A DNA stretch of 64,000 nt. Origin: Listeria booriae. Its GTDB lineage: Bacteria > Bacillota > Bacilli > Lactobacillales > Listeriaceae. Shown here piece by piece: positions 20,738 through 28,606 of this stretch; position 1 is the first letter of the stretch; every line of letters begins with the position of its first letter. Position numbers and translations under genes: made by a program. Where the stretch lies: contig NZ_JNFA01000030.1 of the NCBI RefSeq assembly GCF_000766865.1, forward strand, positions 1 through 64,000. Reading direction: 5' to 3'. The notes below the pieces were generated by a model. It saw only the letters and a list, made by a program, of their open reading frames with translations. It ran no database searches and had not been told where the DNA came from.

Positions 20738-21222
20738 AATTTTTCCTCACCCTTCAAATGTAATACGACTTGCGATAACGTTTCGATGACTTCATCCTCG
20801 TTTTTCGCCGCAAGAAGTGCCTTGACGTGTTCCTCATTTTGAATTGCACCCATTAATTGTTGCAAAACTGCCAGCTGACTGTGCGGTTCATTTAGCCCCA
20901 GCACAAAAATTAAATTCGCCGCTGTTTCTTGGCTTGCGTCCGCCATTTGCTTGAAGCGAATCCCCGCCTCACTTGTCAAAACCGCAATAAATTGTTCCGT
21001 GACACATTCCGGGTCCGTATGCGGCAACGCCACGCCGTAATGCTCCAGCTGTAGCCCCGTCGGAAACACCGCTTCCCGCTCCGTCAACTTCTCTAAAAAT
21101 TGATTACTTATCCTATTTTGCGATGCCGCACGTTCCGACACCATTTCAAAAAGCGCATCCTGATCTTGGCAAGGCGTCTGCACCCAGATCATGTCTTTTG
21201 TAATGAATTGTGTTAAATCCAT
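20734..21222 (-). CDS. gatA: PTS EIIA, galactitol/fructose family
   Basis: Phosphocarrier of 162 aa of the PTS EIIA type 2 fold. The phosphorylated His is in GVALPHTDPE and the C-terminal region VLGLNEPHSQLAVLQQLM is typical of this class. It takes phosphate from HPr and gives it to the adjacent EIIB. It lies 20 nt after the regulator gene, as the second gene of the operon. Confidence 0.92.
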   Translation of the reverse strand: MDLTQFITKDMIWVQTPCQDQDALFEMVSERAASQNRISNQFLEKLTEREAVFPTGLQLEHYGVALPHTDPECVTEQFIAVLTSEAGIRFKQMADASQETAANLIFVLGLNEPHSQLAVLQQLMGAIQNEEHVKALLAAKNEDEVIETLSQVVLHLKGEEKL

Positions 21223-21242
21223 TCCCCATTCCTCCCGTTTCG

Positions 21243-23327
21243 TTATTTCATTTCTTCCGCGTCTTTTTTCGCTAGTTCTACGATGAATTGTTGAATCGTT
21301 TGATGGATGTTTTGCGGTTCTTGTTGCTCCGCGATTTTCTTCAATGTTTTTTTATGTCCAGCAAGTTCCATCAATTGCAGTAAAGCCTGGAAGTGAGCAT
21401 TTTTATCAACGGCTGCAATGACGACGACAAAGTGTAACCGTCCGCCTGACGAAAGTGCCAGCCCATCATCGATATAAAGCAAGCTCATTCCGAGTTCGTT
21501 CACGCCTTTTTCGGTTTCCGCATGAGGAATAGCAATGGTTTGTCGCAAAATAATATGGGCAGAAGGTGTCGCGTGTTGCCTTATCATTTCACTAACATAC
21601 ATGTCTGAAATCGCGCCTTTTTGAAGTAACGGCTCTGCAGCCACCCTAATTGCAGCTTGCCAATCCGTCACTGACTGGACGCGTTGAATCATTTCCGCTG
21701 GTAATAAATCCGCCAACTGTTTCTTCTCATCTACAAAACGCTCCGTGGCTTGCATTGGCTGCGTCAAACAATCCGCTAACGCCTTGGCGAGCCTTGTTTT
21801 ATCTGAAATCGTGGCATGTTTTTCAATCGTGCGTATTAATTGTTCAACGCTCACACCATTTTCACCAATCATGTAAACCGAACGCATCACACGCCGCCGC
21901 AACTCCAACCGTTCCTGCTCCCCCATCAACTGGTTAATCAAGAACAACTTCTTCTCCGTCTGCAAAGGCACCGCTGAAAAAATTAAATCATACCGCACAT
22001 TCGTCCGCTCAAATTCCCGAATCGACATCGCCTGGTAAAAAAAGATTTCCGGGAACAAACTCCGCAACGTCTTCTCCATCAAACGCGAAATCGATAACCC
22101 GTTCGGACAAACAACTACTGCCTTCAGTCGCGTCTGCAGCCGTTCCGTCGTATCAATCAAATGCCCACCAATAAACAGTGTAATGAAAATACTCTCGTTT
22201 TCTGGAATCTTAGCCCCGATAAAATTTTCTAACGGCTTGAGGGATTGCTTCACAATATAGTGCACCGCTTGAAATTCCTGATCGATCTTATCCAAAAGAC
22301 TGTAATCCGTCGTCAAATGGTATTTAATTCGATAATACGCCGGCTTAATATGCGCAAATAATTTTTCCAAAAGCTGTTCCTTGTCTACAAATTGAATACA
22401 TGCTTTCTTTTCAAACTCGCCTAACACTTGATTTACCGCCATTTTCAAACGCGGCGACGCCTCATTCGTCAAATCACTATTTGGCAACACATTCGACGTC
22501 AGTAGTTGCAGCGAAATATACAATCGCTCCGTCTCCGAAATATACGGCTCATCCTCAATCAACAACTGCACCGCGCCATATTCCTGCGTATCCGACAGCT
22601 CATTAAAATCAATAAAAAATTCCGTCGTAATCCGCTGACCTGCCCGAATCCGCCTGAAAATACTCTCCAGAATATACGGCAAAATCTGCATTTTGTTATC
22701 AATAAACGTCAAGTTCAGCCGTACCTCCACAGCAACCAACTGATCTCTAATCTTGTCCACTTGACCCACTTCAATTTGCATAAAATGCCGTAACAATTGC
22801 TCCCCGTGATAGCTCGCAATAATATGTTGCGCCGCATAAATCAAAGCCGACCGCTGGTTCCACTCATCACCTCGAATTTGGTAACCCTTCATCCGCGAAT
22901 AATGAACCTCCAAACGAAACGTATCGAATACCGCCTGCACACCTTTCAAATCCCGCAAAACCGTGTTTTTACTAACTTCAAGTTCACTAATAAAGTGATT
23001 TAACGACAATTCCTCTTGATTCGTAGCTAGCATTAAAATAATTAAGCTTATCCGCTCTTTCTCGGATAAAATATACGCGTCATCCTCCTTTTCATTCGCA
23101 TTTATTTCGACTAACTGAAACAGATCGGGTTCCACAACGAAACGTCCATTTGCCGACCGATGAATTTTTGGATAGGCTTGCTCATCCAGCCAATGATTTA
23201 CTTTCTGAAAGCTGTAATCCACCTGCCTACGCGTCAATCCGAACTTTTCTTGCAGCTTGGCATTTGATATATTAGGATGCCGCAAAATCTCTTTTAACAA
23301 CAAATTGCTCCTTTCATCCAAATACAT
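21243..23327 (-). CDS. PRD-containing transcriptional activator (MtlR/BglG type)
   Basis: DNA-binding activator of the downstream pentitol genes, 694 aa. Order: N-terminal helix-turn-helix segments (residues 1-90 and about 100-140), two PRD regulation domains (about 180-390), a Gat-type EIIB-like domain with a phosphorylatable Cys (VVVCPNGLSISRLM) and a C-terminal fructose-type EIIA-like domain with TIAIPHAE. Phosphorylation by HPr and by the cognate EII proteins should tune activity to polyol supply. ATG 23327 has AGGGGGG 5 nt upstream; the longer frame to 23417 covers promoter sequence. It is DNA-binding rather than RAT-binding because it lacks the short CAT-RBD form. Confidence 0.9.
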   Translation of the reverse strand: MYLDERSNLLLKEILRHPNISNAKLQEKFGLTRRQVDYSFQKVNHWLDEQAYPKIHRSANGRFVVEPDLFQLVEINANEKEDDAYILSEKERISLIILMLATNQEELSLNHFISELEVSKNTVLRDLKGVQAVFDTFRLEVHYSRMKGYQIRGDEWNQRSALIYAAQHIIASYHGEQLLRHFMQIEVGQVDKIRDQLVAVEVRLNLTFIDNKMQILPYILESIFRRIRAGQRITTEFFIDFNELSDTQEYGAVQLLIEDEPYISETERLYISLQLLTSNVLPNSDLTNEASPRLKMAVNQVLGEFEKKACIQFVDKEQLLEKLFAHIKPAYYRIKYHLTTDYSLLDKIDQEFQAVHYIVKQSLKPLENFIGAKIPENESIFITLFIGGHLIDTTERLQTRLKAVVVCPNGLSISRLMEKTLRSLFPEIFFYQAMSIREFERTNVRYDLIFSAVPLQTEKKLFLINQLMGEQERLELRRRVMRSVYMIGENGVSVEQLIRTIEKHATISDKTRLAKALADCLTQPMQATERFVDEKKQLADLLPAEMIQRVQSVTDWQAAIRVAAEPLLQKGAISDMYVSEMIRQHATPSAHIILRQTIAIPHAETEKGVNELGMSLLYIDDGLALSSGGRLHFVVVIAAVDKNAHFQALLQLMELAGHKKTLKKIAEQQEPQNIHQTIQQFIVELAKKDAEEMK

Positions 23328-23349
23328 GTTATCCCCCCTGTTCTCTTTT

Positions 23350-23388
23350 ATTATAAATTGCTTTTCGTAAAAATTGTACACGCTTTCA
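23350..23388 (-). promoter_or_regulatory. Pentitol operon promoter region with cre
   Basis: Minus strand -10 TATAAT (23355-23350) without a good -35, as expected for an activator-dependent promoter. TGAAAGCGTGTACA (23388-23375) matches the cre consensus at 13 of 14 positions and covers the -35 area, so CcpA repression is likely. Confidence 0.6.
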
Positions 23389-23515
23389 TCCCAAAATCTT
23401 GTTACCCGATTGTACAACGTGGGGCTTTACTTGTGATTTAATTAACACGCACACCGCTCAAAAAACACAAAAAAACCCGTCTGGCGCCCAACTTGCGTGC
23501 CACTACGAGCAAATT

Positions 23516-23555
23516 AAAAAACCACGTCTGCCTCAACTATACGGGGCTAACGTGG
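23516..23555 (-). terminator. Terminator after the small membrane protein gene
   Basis: Hairpin CCACGT..GCCCC / GAGGC..ACGTGG (arms 23555-23550 and 23527-23522 with an inner 5-bp stem) followed by TTTTTT on the minus strand, 74 nt after the stop at 23629. Confidence 0.75.
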
Positions 23556-23628
23556 ATATTTCAATAAGAATTATTTAACATGAAAAGCAATTCAAACAAC
23601 TATGTAAACAGGCTTACTATTCCAATCA

Positions 23629-24051
23629 TTAGAAAGCATGTATAAGCCAGAGAATAAAGAACACAATCGAAAGCGAAGCCGTTCCCCAGATTAGCTTAGA
23701 CTCTTTCCAAATCGCTTTGTTCTGCTGTTCCCTATATGTTTCAACATCCAAGCTAGCCGTCCCGTCCGTCACAATATTAACCACGATTGGCGCCTGATTA
23801 TGCGTATCCATCTTCTCCCGTAACGGAAAGCGATACTCCTCACCACAAATCGTAAATTTCAGTTCACAAGCCTTGGAGTTAGACGCCGGAAGGTATAAAC
23901 TTCTCTTCTCTCCAATTTGAAAATCGTGCCCCTGCTCACTTTGGTTGCCGCTCACTAAGTATGTATTCATGATTGTATGCCGCGTCTTATTTTCTATTTT
24001 TATTTCGTGAGCAGCAACTGGCCCCACAAATAAATGCATCAAATTAGACAT
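23629..24051 (-). CDS. Hypothetical tail-anchored protein
   Basis: Unrecognised protein of 140 aa. No signal peptide is seen; residues about 30-105 look like a beta-rich globular domain (GQ/GE-rich, two Cys in ACELKFTICGEEYRF), then a charged stretch and one C-terminal membrane span (LSIVFFILWLIHAF). GGATGGAG lies 6 nt before the ATG. It follows the 50-aa membrane protein by 21 nt and is divergent from the first Rgg-type regulator, which makes it a candidate target of that regulator. Confidence 0.6.
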   Translation of the reverse strand: MSNLMHLFVGPVAAHEIKIENKTRHTIMNTYLVSGNQSEQGHDFQIGEKRSLYLPASNSKACELKFTICGEEYRFPLREKMDTHNQAPIVVNIVTDGTASLDVETYREQQNKAIWKESKLIWGTASLSIVFFILWLIHAF

Positions 24052-24072
24052 CGCACTCCATCCTTTCGATAT

Positions 24073-24225
24073 TTATCCTTTTTTATTTCCAAGAGATTTG
24101 CCACCATGATGCGGGCATCTCATCTGGTATCGAATGAATAGTACCAACCAACGCAGAAACTGACCAGATAGAACAACAGCCGTTACGATTAAATCCCCTA
24201 GCGCTCCCATTAAGCTTCTCTTCAT
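24073..24225 (-). CDS. Small membrane protein (50 aa)
   Basis: Unrecognised. Starts MKRSLMGALGDLIVTAVV, has one membrane span and a basic, His-containing tail (CPHHGGKSLGNKKG). ATG 24225 follows AAAGGAG by 11 nt; the longer in-frame form to 24324 lacks a site. It is the first gene of the unit divergent from the Rgg-type gene at 24711. Confidence 0.55.
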   Translation of the reverse strand: MKRSLMGALGDLIVTAVVLSGQFLRWLVLFIRYQMRCPHHGGKSLGNKKG

Positions 24226-24374
24226 ATGTATCCGTTCTCCTTTATTTTGAATCAGGTATAACAAAAGAACTCGAACTAAGTTCACTATGGTGCATAGGAA
24301 ACTTGTTGAGCTCTCTTTTTTCACGTAACCCTATTTCATTCATCTCAGTAATTAGTGATCTATCTTTATTTAAT

Positions 24375-24460
24375 AAATAAGACTTAAATGTATCATTTTC
24401 TTTACTTTAGTGCTAGCCGAAGTAAGCATGTTTGTTATATAATGGATTCAAGTCTTATTT
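24375..24460. repeat. Long-armed inverted repeat upstream of the first Rgg gene
   Basis: AAATAAGACTTAAAT (24375-24389) and ATTCAAGTCTTATTT (24446-24460) are inverted copies with one mismatch, about 56 nt apart. Inside lies a second pair, TTACTT/AAGTAA (around 24402-24425), and a TATAAT at 24438. It may hold two operator half-sites for the regulator or fold as a structured leader. The remaining sequence from 24226 to 24710 holds no clear gene except a doubtful 11-codon ORF (24554-24589, minus). Confidence 0.5.
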
Positions 24461-24710
24461 CGTCACTCAAGTTTTCAATTAACTAATTTTAAAAATTTCA
24501 CATTAAGCGTACATCGTTTTCTAGAGATACTTATTAATTCTCCAGAAGTAGTACTATGCATCGATTACCCAAATTAATGGACCCATCATATGTTATTTCA
24601 CCCCTCTGCTGTTCAACCATTACATGTTCATATTATAGCTATTCTATGTAATATTGTTGTTTTTGTTCCTTATTTCCATCAATGCATAATTAAAAATTGG
24701 AGGCGTTATC

Positions 24711-25583
24711 ATGAATTTTGGAGCGACCATTAAGAAAATTAGAAAAGATAAAAACCTCACACAAAAAGAACTATCCGATGGTATACTGACGCGCTCGCAT
24801 CTTTCTCAAATTGAAACTAACAATTATTTTCCATCCTATGATAAATTCTTTTTACTTCTTGACCGATTAAATGTTGTGTTCGAGGAATTCCTTTTTATTC
24901 AAAATGATCAAAAGATGCAATTCAAACAGCAGATACGCTCAAAAATAAGTGAGGCGGCGAACCTGAATGATACAGAGAAACTCAAGAATTTAGCTATTAC
25001 CGCAAAAGATTTGCATGAAAAAACCGAGGATATTACTTATTATCACTACATGTTAATCTGCAAAGCTTTGATTTCTTATAACATGACTCATACAGTTAAT
25101 GATGAGATGATTAAATTTGTGAATCCTATCAAAGAATATTTATTTAAAATGGATAATTGGTATTTGTATGAACTGAAATTATTTAATAATATTATCTATT
25201 CTTTAACAGTGGAGGAGGCTTTATTATTTTCACGTACTTCCTTGAAACGATTGGATAACTTTCAATATTTTATGGAATTTCAACATACGGAACAACACAT
25301 TTATTTAAATCTATCCACACTTTGTATGGAGTATGAAGATTTTGAAGCCGCTAAGTATTTTGCTGAGATAGCCATTGAGAAGGCAAAGAAATACACTCTA
25401 GTTTATGAAAAAATTTGTTCGGAGATGAATAATGCTATTGCTCGCATCAAACTGGGTGAAGGAGATACGGCCTATGAAGTGATAAAGAAGAATATGCTTA
25501 TTATAAATTACTTAGAGTTTGAAAATTTACATAAGCATTTTTCTAAATTTTTGAAGAAATTCAAGATTGAAGTGGATGTTTAA
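24711..25583 (+). CDS. Rgg/GadR/MutR-type transcriptional regulator (copy 1)
   Basis: Cytosolic regulator of 290 aa. Residues 1-65 form an XRE-type helix-turn-helix (IKKIRKDKNLTQKELSDGIL, SHLSQIETNNYFPSYDKF); the remainder is an all-alpha, TPR-like peptide-binding domain typical of Rgg/PlcR relatives. It is a close paralogue of the protein at 26695 (most of the first 65 residues identical or similar). Members of this family are often switched by short peptides; here the ligand is unknown. TTGGAGG lies 7 nt before the ATG. A terminator follows at 25634. Confidence 0.85.
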   Translation: MNFGATIKKIRKDKNLTQKELSDGILTRSHLSQIETNNYFPSYDKFFLLLDRLNVVFEEFLFIQNDQKMQFKQQIRSKISEAANLNDTEKLKNLAITAKDLHEKTEDITYYHYMLICKALISYNMTHTVNDEMIKFVNPIKEYLFKMDNWYLYELKLFNNIIYSLTVEEALLFSRTSLKRLDNFQYFMEFQHTEQHIYLNLSTLCMEYEDFEAAKYFAEIAIEKAKKYTLVYEKICSEMNNAIARIKLGEGDTAYEVIKKNMLIINYLEFENLHKHFSKFLKKFKIEVDV

Positions 25584-25633
25584 GCGCTATTACTTGCTTA
25601 TATGTAATTTCATAAGTACTTTATAAAAATACG

Positions 25634-25677
25634 AAAGAAGCCGACACTGTATATGAATATGTCGTTGGCTTCTTTTT
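25634..25677 (+). terminator. Terminator after Rgg copy 1
   Basis: Stem AAAGAAGCCGAC / GTTGGCTTCTTT (one G-U) followed by a T run on the plus strand. Confidence 0.8.
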
Positions 25678-25725
25678 GTATCCCTTTTACTATCGTGTTT
25701 TTTCAAATCATCTATATTCCAATAA

Positions 25726-26283
25726 TTATTCTACCATCCCGATATCCAAAACATGAAAAACATTCGTTACGTCTTTGTTTTGATTCATAAAGACTAAAGC
25801 AAAATTTGAGCCGTCTAACAATTCTTTTTTCTCGGATGCTGTAGGTTTAGCTTGTAACGCAAGCACAGCTTTATACTTGTATCCAAAACTTCCTGATTCC
25901 ATAGCTGCTACGTTGTTAGAATAGATTGGTGGATTGTTCTTATCTAGTAGGTTGTCAAACTTGTCGTGTCCTTCCGCCTCAATAACGCTATAATACGATG
26001 GTTGTTTTGTATTACGTAACTTAGTATCCATTGCTTCTGTAAACCGTACTTCAAAACTAATTTCAAGTGTGTCTCCAACAAGCTGGAAGACAGGTTTATT
26101 CATTTGCATATCTGATGGTATCTCTTTTTGGTAGTCTTCAATGGATGTATATTGTTTTTCTTTTATCTCAGCTACATTATTTGGTTTTGTTTTCTTATCT
26201 GATTTCGTTTCACTAGGCGACGCGCATCCCGAAATTGCACCCGCAAGGACCAACGAGATCATACCAGCTACTAAATACTTCAT
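25726..26283 (-). CDS. Lipoprotein of unknown function
   Basis: Secreted lipoprotein, 185 aa, with lipobox AISGC (Cys 20) followed by a charged SETKSDKKTK linker. The mature part shows no domain I recognise; YTSIEDYQKEIP and FRFTEAMDTKL-like segments suggest a small alpha/beta fold. There is no usable ribosome binding site before ATG 26283; instead its start overlaps the stop of a 21-codon ORF (TTATGA), so translation is probably coupled to that ORF. It lies between the two Rgg-type genes and is divergent from the second. Confidence 0.75.
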   Translation of the reverse strand: MKYLVAGMISLVLAGAISGCASPSETKSDKKTKPNNVAEIKEKQYTSIEDYQKEIPSDMQMNKPVFQLVGDTLEISFEVRFTEAMDTKLRNTKQPSYYSVIEAEGHDKFDNLLDKNNPPIYSNNVAAMESGSFGYKYKAVLALQAKPTASEKKELLDGSNFALVFMNQNKDVTNVFHVLDIGMVE

Positions 26284-26345
26284 AACTTATAGTTACTTGG
26301 AAGTTTTATTTGAATACTGCGTAGTAGAGTAATTAGGATTGACAT
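26280..26345 (-). CDS. 21-aa ORF translationally coupled to the lipoprotein
   Basis: Begins MSILITLLRSIQIK and ends SNYKL. AAAGGGAG stands 8 nt before ATG 26345, and its TGA overlaps the lipoprotein ATG. A hydrophobic N-terminus of this kind could be a leader/coupling peptide or a secreted signal peptide precursor for the neighbouring Rgg-type regulator. No homology is claimed. Confidence 0.5.
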   Translation of the reverse strand: MSILITLLRSIQIKLPSNYKL

Positions 26346-26397
26346 ATGTTACACTCCCTTTAAATTATGTTCATTTTGATTTGAATTTCTTTTCCCT

Positions 26398-26481
26398 TTA
26401 TATATTTCTTGCCGATAATATTTGAGCATATAAATTCTTGAATAAAATAAAGCACGTTAGCCATGCTTGATTCAATTTCAC
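26398..26481 (-). CDS. 27-aa ORF upstream of the lipoprotein unit
   Basis: Starts at GTG 26481 with GAGGTGA 5 nt upstream; sequence starts MKLNQAWLTCFILFKNLYAQ, hydrophobic in the middle. It is the first ORF downstream of a -10 like TATAAT (26519-26514, minus) and is divergent from the second Rgg-type gene, the place where peptide pheromone genes usually sit in Rgg systems. Whether it is expressed is unknown. Confidence 0.4.
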   Translation of the reverse strand: MKLNQAWLTCFILFKNLYAQILSARNI

Positions 26482-26591
26482 AAAGTTCACCTCACATTCT
26501 GTTAGATTTCCCTATTATATGGTTAATATATAAATTTGATATCATTCTTAATATTTCGTATACTTAATTAGTAATCATCAAAACACCAGAT

Positions 26592-26609
26592 ATTAGATTG
26601 ATATCTAAT
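26592..26609. promoter_or_regulatory. Palindromic operator candidate between Rgg copy 2 and the lipoprotein unit
   Basis: ATTAGAT-TGAT-ATCTAAT is a perfect 7-bp inverted repeat in the divergent intergenic region (26482-26694), 86 nt before the Rgg start. It is a plausible binding site for the dimeric regulator; the same word was not seen upstream of copy 1. No other gene is seen in this gap. Confidence 0.45.
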
Positions 26610-26694
26610 CTATACTTTTATACTAATGGTTTTATTTACAAAATAGTCATTGTGTTATCTATATCTATCAAAGATTTATCACGGGGGTTAAAAA

Positions 26695-27564
26695 ATGAAT
26701 TTTGGAGAAACTATAAAACAAATACGTACAGATAAAAACTTGACGCAGACACAGCTATCTGAAGGTATACTAGCTAGAAATCATTTGTCTCAAGTTGAAA
26801 ATAATAACTACTTTCCATCCTATGATCGCGTTTTTATGCTTTTAGATAGACTAAATGTAACTTTTGAGGAATTTTTATTTGTTCAAAATGATTTGCAACC
26901 TCACGATAAGCAACAGTTTCGTGTTGAAATTAGTGATTCAATAAATCTTCATGATTATGAACAGTTAAAACATTTATCGAAAGAAGCATACAGCCATTAC
27001 GAAGAGACTACCAATATCATTTATTATCACTATATGTTAATTTGTAAAGCTATGATTGAATACGGTCCTGATAATACTATAAATGAGGCGATGGTTCAGT
27101 ATGTCGCGCCAATCAAAAAATATTTGCTAGATATGGATAACTGGTATCTTTATGAATTAAAATTATTCTCAAGTATTCTTTTTGCCTTGGAAGTCGAAGA
27201 AGCTGTTTTTTTCTCGCGAAAGGCATTCAAACGGTTGCATGCTTTTCGGTGTTTCATGGAATACCAGCACACGGAACAACACCTCTATTTAAATTTGTCG
27301 ACGCTTTGTTTGGAGCACGGGGATTTCAAGGCGGCCAAAGATTTTGCTAAAACTGCTGCCGACACCGCAACAACTTACAGGCTTATTCACGAGAAAGTCT
27401 GCTCTGAATTAAATCATGCCATCGCCTGCATTAGACTCGGTGAGGGTTCAGAACACTATGAAACAATCAGAAAAAACATGGTTGTTCTGGATTACTTAGG
27501 TTTCGATACGTTGCACAGGCATTTTATGTTGTTTTTAAAGAAATATGAGATTGAGGTTAAGTAG
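26695..27564 (+). CDS. Rgg/GadR/MutR-type transcriptional regulator (copy 2)
   Basis: Paralogue of the regulator at 24711 (289 aa): same XRE-type N-terminus (IKQIRTDKNLTQTQLSEGIL, NHLSQVENNNYFPSYDRV) and the same alpha-helical C-terminal part (QHTEQHLYLNLSTLCLEHGDF). CGGGGGTT lies close before the ATG. Divergent from the small-ORF/lipoprotein unit. The two copies probably arose by duplication and may recognise different peptides or operators. Confidence 0.85.
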   Translation: MNFGETIKQIRTDKNLTQTQLSEGILARNHLSQVENNNYFPSYDRVFMLLDRLNVTFEEFLFVQNDLQPHDKQQFRVEISDSINLHDYEQLKHLSKEAYSHYEETTNIIYYHYMLICKAMIEYGPDNTINEAMVQYVAPIKKYLLDMDNWYLYELKLFSSILFALEVEEAVFFSRKAFKRLHAFRCFMEYQHTEQHLYLNLSTLCLEHGDFKAAKDFAKTAADTATTYRLIHEKVCSELNHAIACIRLGEGSEHYETIRKNMVVLDYLGFDTLHRHFMLFLKKYEIEVK

Positions 27565-27596
27565 CCCATTCATAAAACTCCAACACGCCTCTAACG

Positions 27597-27637
27597 AAAA
27601 AAGCCAGATTCGCAAATTATCGCGTCTCTGGCTTTTC
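27597..27637. terminator. Bidirectional terminator between Rgg copy 2 and the methyltransferase
   Basis: AAAAGCCAGA / TCTGGCTTTT stem with A and T runs on both sides, serving the two convergent genes. Confidence 0.85.
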
Positions 27638-27644
27638 TATGCTT

Positions 27645-28472
27645 TTAGCTAATCACGCAACAATACGAACTCATCGGTAATAGGTCATCTAGTTGTATTA
27701 ACTTGGTTTGTGTGAGAAGCAACTCTTTAAACTTAGCGGGCAATGCTTCTTGTTTCGCGATTTCTTCTGCGATATTCTGTGTCACGAACGAAGCTTCCCA
27801 GCGCGCGTCTTGCATTTCTTTGATCCAAATATCGCCTTCGCTCGTTACTCTCCAACCTTGTTTTTGCGCCATTTCTTGGATGTCTGCTGGTGTGATGAAT
27901 GTTCGGACGTTGGACTGGGTTTCGGATTTGAACGCTTCGTATTGGGCTTGTACAAGGACTGCGAGTAGGTGGGATTGTTGGCGGGAGTCGCTGATTTGTG
28001 GATTCCATTCCGAGAAGCAAATCCGTTTTGCCCATTTTTTCAAGGTTGTGAGCATTTCTAAAAACTCGGATTTGGTGCTGAAATACCAGGATGCGTGCGA
28101 GATGACTGCGACGTCGAATGTGTTTGCTTCAAAAGTTATGTCGCCGCGTAAAATGTCGGTTTCTAGTTGAAATTCGATGCGGCTTCCTAGTTCGGACTGT
28201 TTCAAATGTGTCGTGGATTGGGCTAGTGTGAACGGGGCGCCGTAGTCTGGGGATGCGATGTCAATGGCGTGAACGGAGCCTGATGCGCCGACGTAATGTG
28301 CTAAAACTGCGGTGGTGTCGCCTTGTCCGCAGCCGACTTCAAGGACGCGCTCGCCTTCTTTTATCTGCCAAAAATCGGCCAATTTCATACGGTGTTCGGT
28401 TTGTACTAACTGAATGTCATCTGATGCTGCGTCGCGCAACATGCAGGATACGATTTTTTCAAGGGGTTTCAT
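27645..28472 (-). CDS. Class I SAM-dependent methyltransferase
   Basis: Cytosolic methyltransferase of 275 aa. Motif I is VLEVGCGQGDTTAVLA with the acidic residue of motif II in VHAIDIAS; DVAVISHASWYF corresponds to the motif IV region. The substrate is unknown. No operon partner: it is convergent with Rgg copy 2 and divergent from the phosphatase lipoprotein gene. Confidence 0.8.
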   Translation of the reverse strand: MKPLEKIVSCMLRDAASDDIQLVQTEHRMKLADFWQIKEGERVLEVGCGQGDTTAVLAHYVGASGSVHAIDIASPDYGAPFTLAQSTTHLKQSELGSRIEFQLETDILRGDITFEANTFDVAVISHASWYFSTKSEFLEMLTTLKKWAKRICFSEWNPQISDSRQQSHLLAVLVQAQYEAFKSETQSNVRTFITPADIQEMAQKQGWRVTSEGDIWIKEMQDARWEASFVTQNIAEEIAKQEALPAKFKELLLTQTKLIQLDDLLPMSSYCCVIS

Positions 28473-28606
28473 TTTTTCACTCCTGTTTTTGTGTTTTTAA
28501 CGCCTTACTTTACAATTTTAAGCAGTTTCTTAACGTTCTCTTTACTAAAACTCCAAACAAATCGGCTTTTTGATGGCTATAATAAAGCTCATGAGGAGGG
28601 GAAAAG

